NCBI GenBank assembly: GCA_958438185.1
Contig: CAUBQU010000054.1
Location: forward strand, 1 to 7,616
Source: an uncultured Oscillospiraceae bacterium
Lineage (GTDB): Bacteria > Bacillota > Clostridia > Oscillospirales > Oscillospiraceae
DNA length: 7,616 bases
Direction of reading: 5' to 3'
Below, piece by piece: positions 6,650 to 7,616 of this stretch; positions within the stretch are counted from its first letter, which is position 1, and every line of letters starts with the position of its first letter. The notes beneath the pieces were generated by a model. The model searched no databases. It worked only from the letters and a program-made list of their open reading frames with translations, and was not told the DNA's origin. The position numbers and the translations under genes are program-made.

Positions 6650-6680
6650 GTATCTTGCACTACTTTGGGGGAGAGAAAAA

Positions 6681-7616
6681 ATGAGCGAACAACAGAAAAA
6701 GAGAAGTACGTTTTCCGGCAAACTCGGTTTTGTGCTGGCGGCAGCAGGCGCATCAGTTGGCCTGGGTAATATTTGGCGATTTCCGTATCTCGCGGCAAAA
6801 TACGGCGGCGGGATCTTTTTGCTCGTCTATATTATCCTGGCGCTGACCTTTGGCTATACGATGATCGTCGCCGAGACGTCCCTGGGCCGTATGACGGGCA
6901 AAAGCCCCGTCGGCGCGTTTGCTGCCTTTGGGAAGTCCAAATGGCGTTCCTGCGGCGGCTGGATCAACGCGATCATCCCGATTTTGATCGTCCCGTATTA
7001 CTCCGTCATCGGCGGCTGGGTCATCAAGTACCTGGTCGGCTATCTCAGCGGGCACGGCGCGCAGCTGGCGGCGGACGGCTATTTTACCTCGTTTATCTCG
7101 AGCGGCGTCTCCACGGAGGTCTGCTTTGTGATTTTTGCCCTGTTCACGCTGGGCATCATCTTTGCGGGTGTCCGCAATGGCATTGAGCGGGTCTCCAAGA
7201 TCATGATGCCGATCTTGGTGGTCTTATCGCTGGTGATCACGGTTTATTCCGTGACCCGGCCCGGCGCATGGGAAGGCGTCAAATACTTCCTGGTGCCGAA
7301 TTTCAAGGATTTCTCCTGGATGACCGTCGTCACCGCCATGGGGCAGGTGTTCTACTCTCTGTCCATTGCCATGGGGATCCTGATCACCTTTGGCTCTTAT
7401 ATGAAGAAGGACGTTTCAATCGAAAAGTCTACCCGCAATGTGGGGATCTTTGATACGGCCATCGCGATCCTGGCGGGCCTGATGATCATCCCCGCCGTCT
7501 TTGCCTTCTCCGGCGGCAGTGCAGAGAACCTGCAGGCGGGCCCGTCCTTGATGTTCATCACCCTCCCGAAGGTCTTTGCCAGCATGGGGCTGGGGACGGC
7601 GGCCGGGATCCTGTTC
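6681..7616 (+). CDS. Sodium-dependent transporter, NSS (SNF) family, 3'-truncated by window edge
   Basis: The N-terminal 312 residues of a neurotransmitter:sodium symporter-family protein, which takes up amino acids or amines together with Na+. The frame is open to the last base; the family is about 440-510 residues, so roughly a third is missing. TM1 carries the signature GASVGLGNIWRFPY (23-36) followed by KYGGG. N30 aligns with the Na1 ligand N27 of LeuT as I recall it. The TM6 region reads MGQVFYSLSIAMGILITFGSY (220-240), matching the unwound substrate-binding helix. Met is at the position of LeuT F259 and Ala at that of G258, which suggests a substrate pocket different from LeuT. Six hydrophobic helices and the start of a seventh are visible. 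The ATG has a GGGGGAGAG-type ribosome site (6667-6675), weaker than those of the upstream operons. It has its own promoter and sits behind a terminator, so it is probably unrelated to the beta-helix genes. The substrate cannot be named. Confidence 0.93.
   Translation, partial: MSEQQKKRSTFSGKLGFVLAAAGASVGLGNIWRFPYLAAKYGGGIFLLVYIILALTFGYTMIVAETSLGRMTGKSPVGAFAAFGKSKWRSCGGWINAIIPILIVPYYSVIGGWVIKYLVGYLSGHGAQLAADGYFTSFISSGVSTEVCFVIFALFTLGIIFAGVRNGIERVSKIMMPILVVLSLVITVYSVTRPGAWEGVKYFLVPNFKDFSWMTVVTAMGQVFYSLSIAMGILITFGSYMKKDVSIEKSTRNVGIFDTAIAILAGLMIIPAVFAFSGGSAENLQAGPSLMFITLPKVFASMGLGTAAGILF

Overview
The window looks like a GC-rich chromosome segment of a Gram-positive anaerobe, most likely a Clostridia member of the Oscillospirales kind. 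This is inferred from RNase Y, strong AAGGAGG-type ribosome binding sites on four genes, a Firmicutes-style lipobox, and the gene families present. No taxonomic marker was tested. There are no RNA genes, mobile elements or CRISPR arrays that I can support.

Layout. (1) 1-1497 (+) is the 3' part of rny (RNase Y), closed by a perfect 19-bp bidirectional hairpin at 1503-1544. (2) 2928-1560 (-) is a two-gene operon: a VTC-domain polyphosphate-polymerase-like protein followed, with an 8-nt overlap, by a four-helix membrane protein of the DUF4956 type. (3) 2929-3103 is a compact divergent control region with CTTTAG direct repeats at an 11-bp period and nested inverted repeats. (4) 3104-6543 (+) is a second two-gene operon: a lipoprotein with a repeat-rich stalk and a beta-helix, then an exported Cthe_2159-type carbohydrate-binding beta-helix protein. 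It is closed by a 15-bp hairpin at 6551-6600. (5) From 6681 to the edge (+) lies the 5' part of a sodium-dependent (NSS family) amino-acid/amine transporter with its own recognisable promoter.

How they may work together. The two divergent operons form a four-gene block, bounded by terminators and sharing one control region. One side encodes a cytosolic polymerase-like TTM domain and a membrane partner; the other encodes two surface beta-helix proteins. I recall VTC, DUF4956 and Cthe_2159-type genes occurring together (often with CotH kinases) in Firmicutes, but no function for the set is known to me. A surface-matrix or anionic-polymer system under a two-component-type regulator is a reasonable hypothesis. 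It is the most interesting content here. The flanking rny and transporter genes look ordinary and unrelated.
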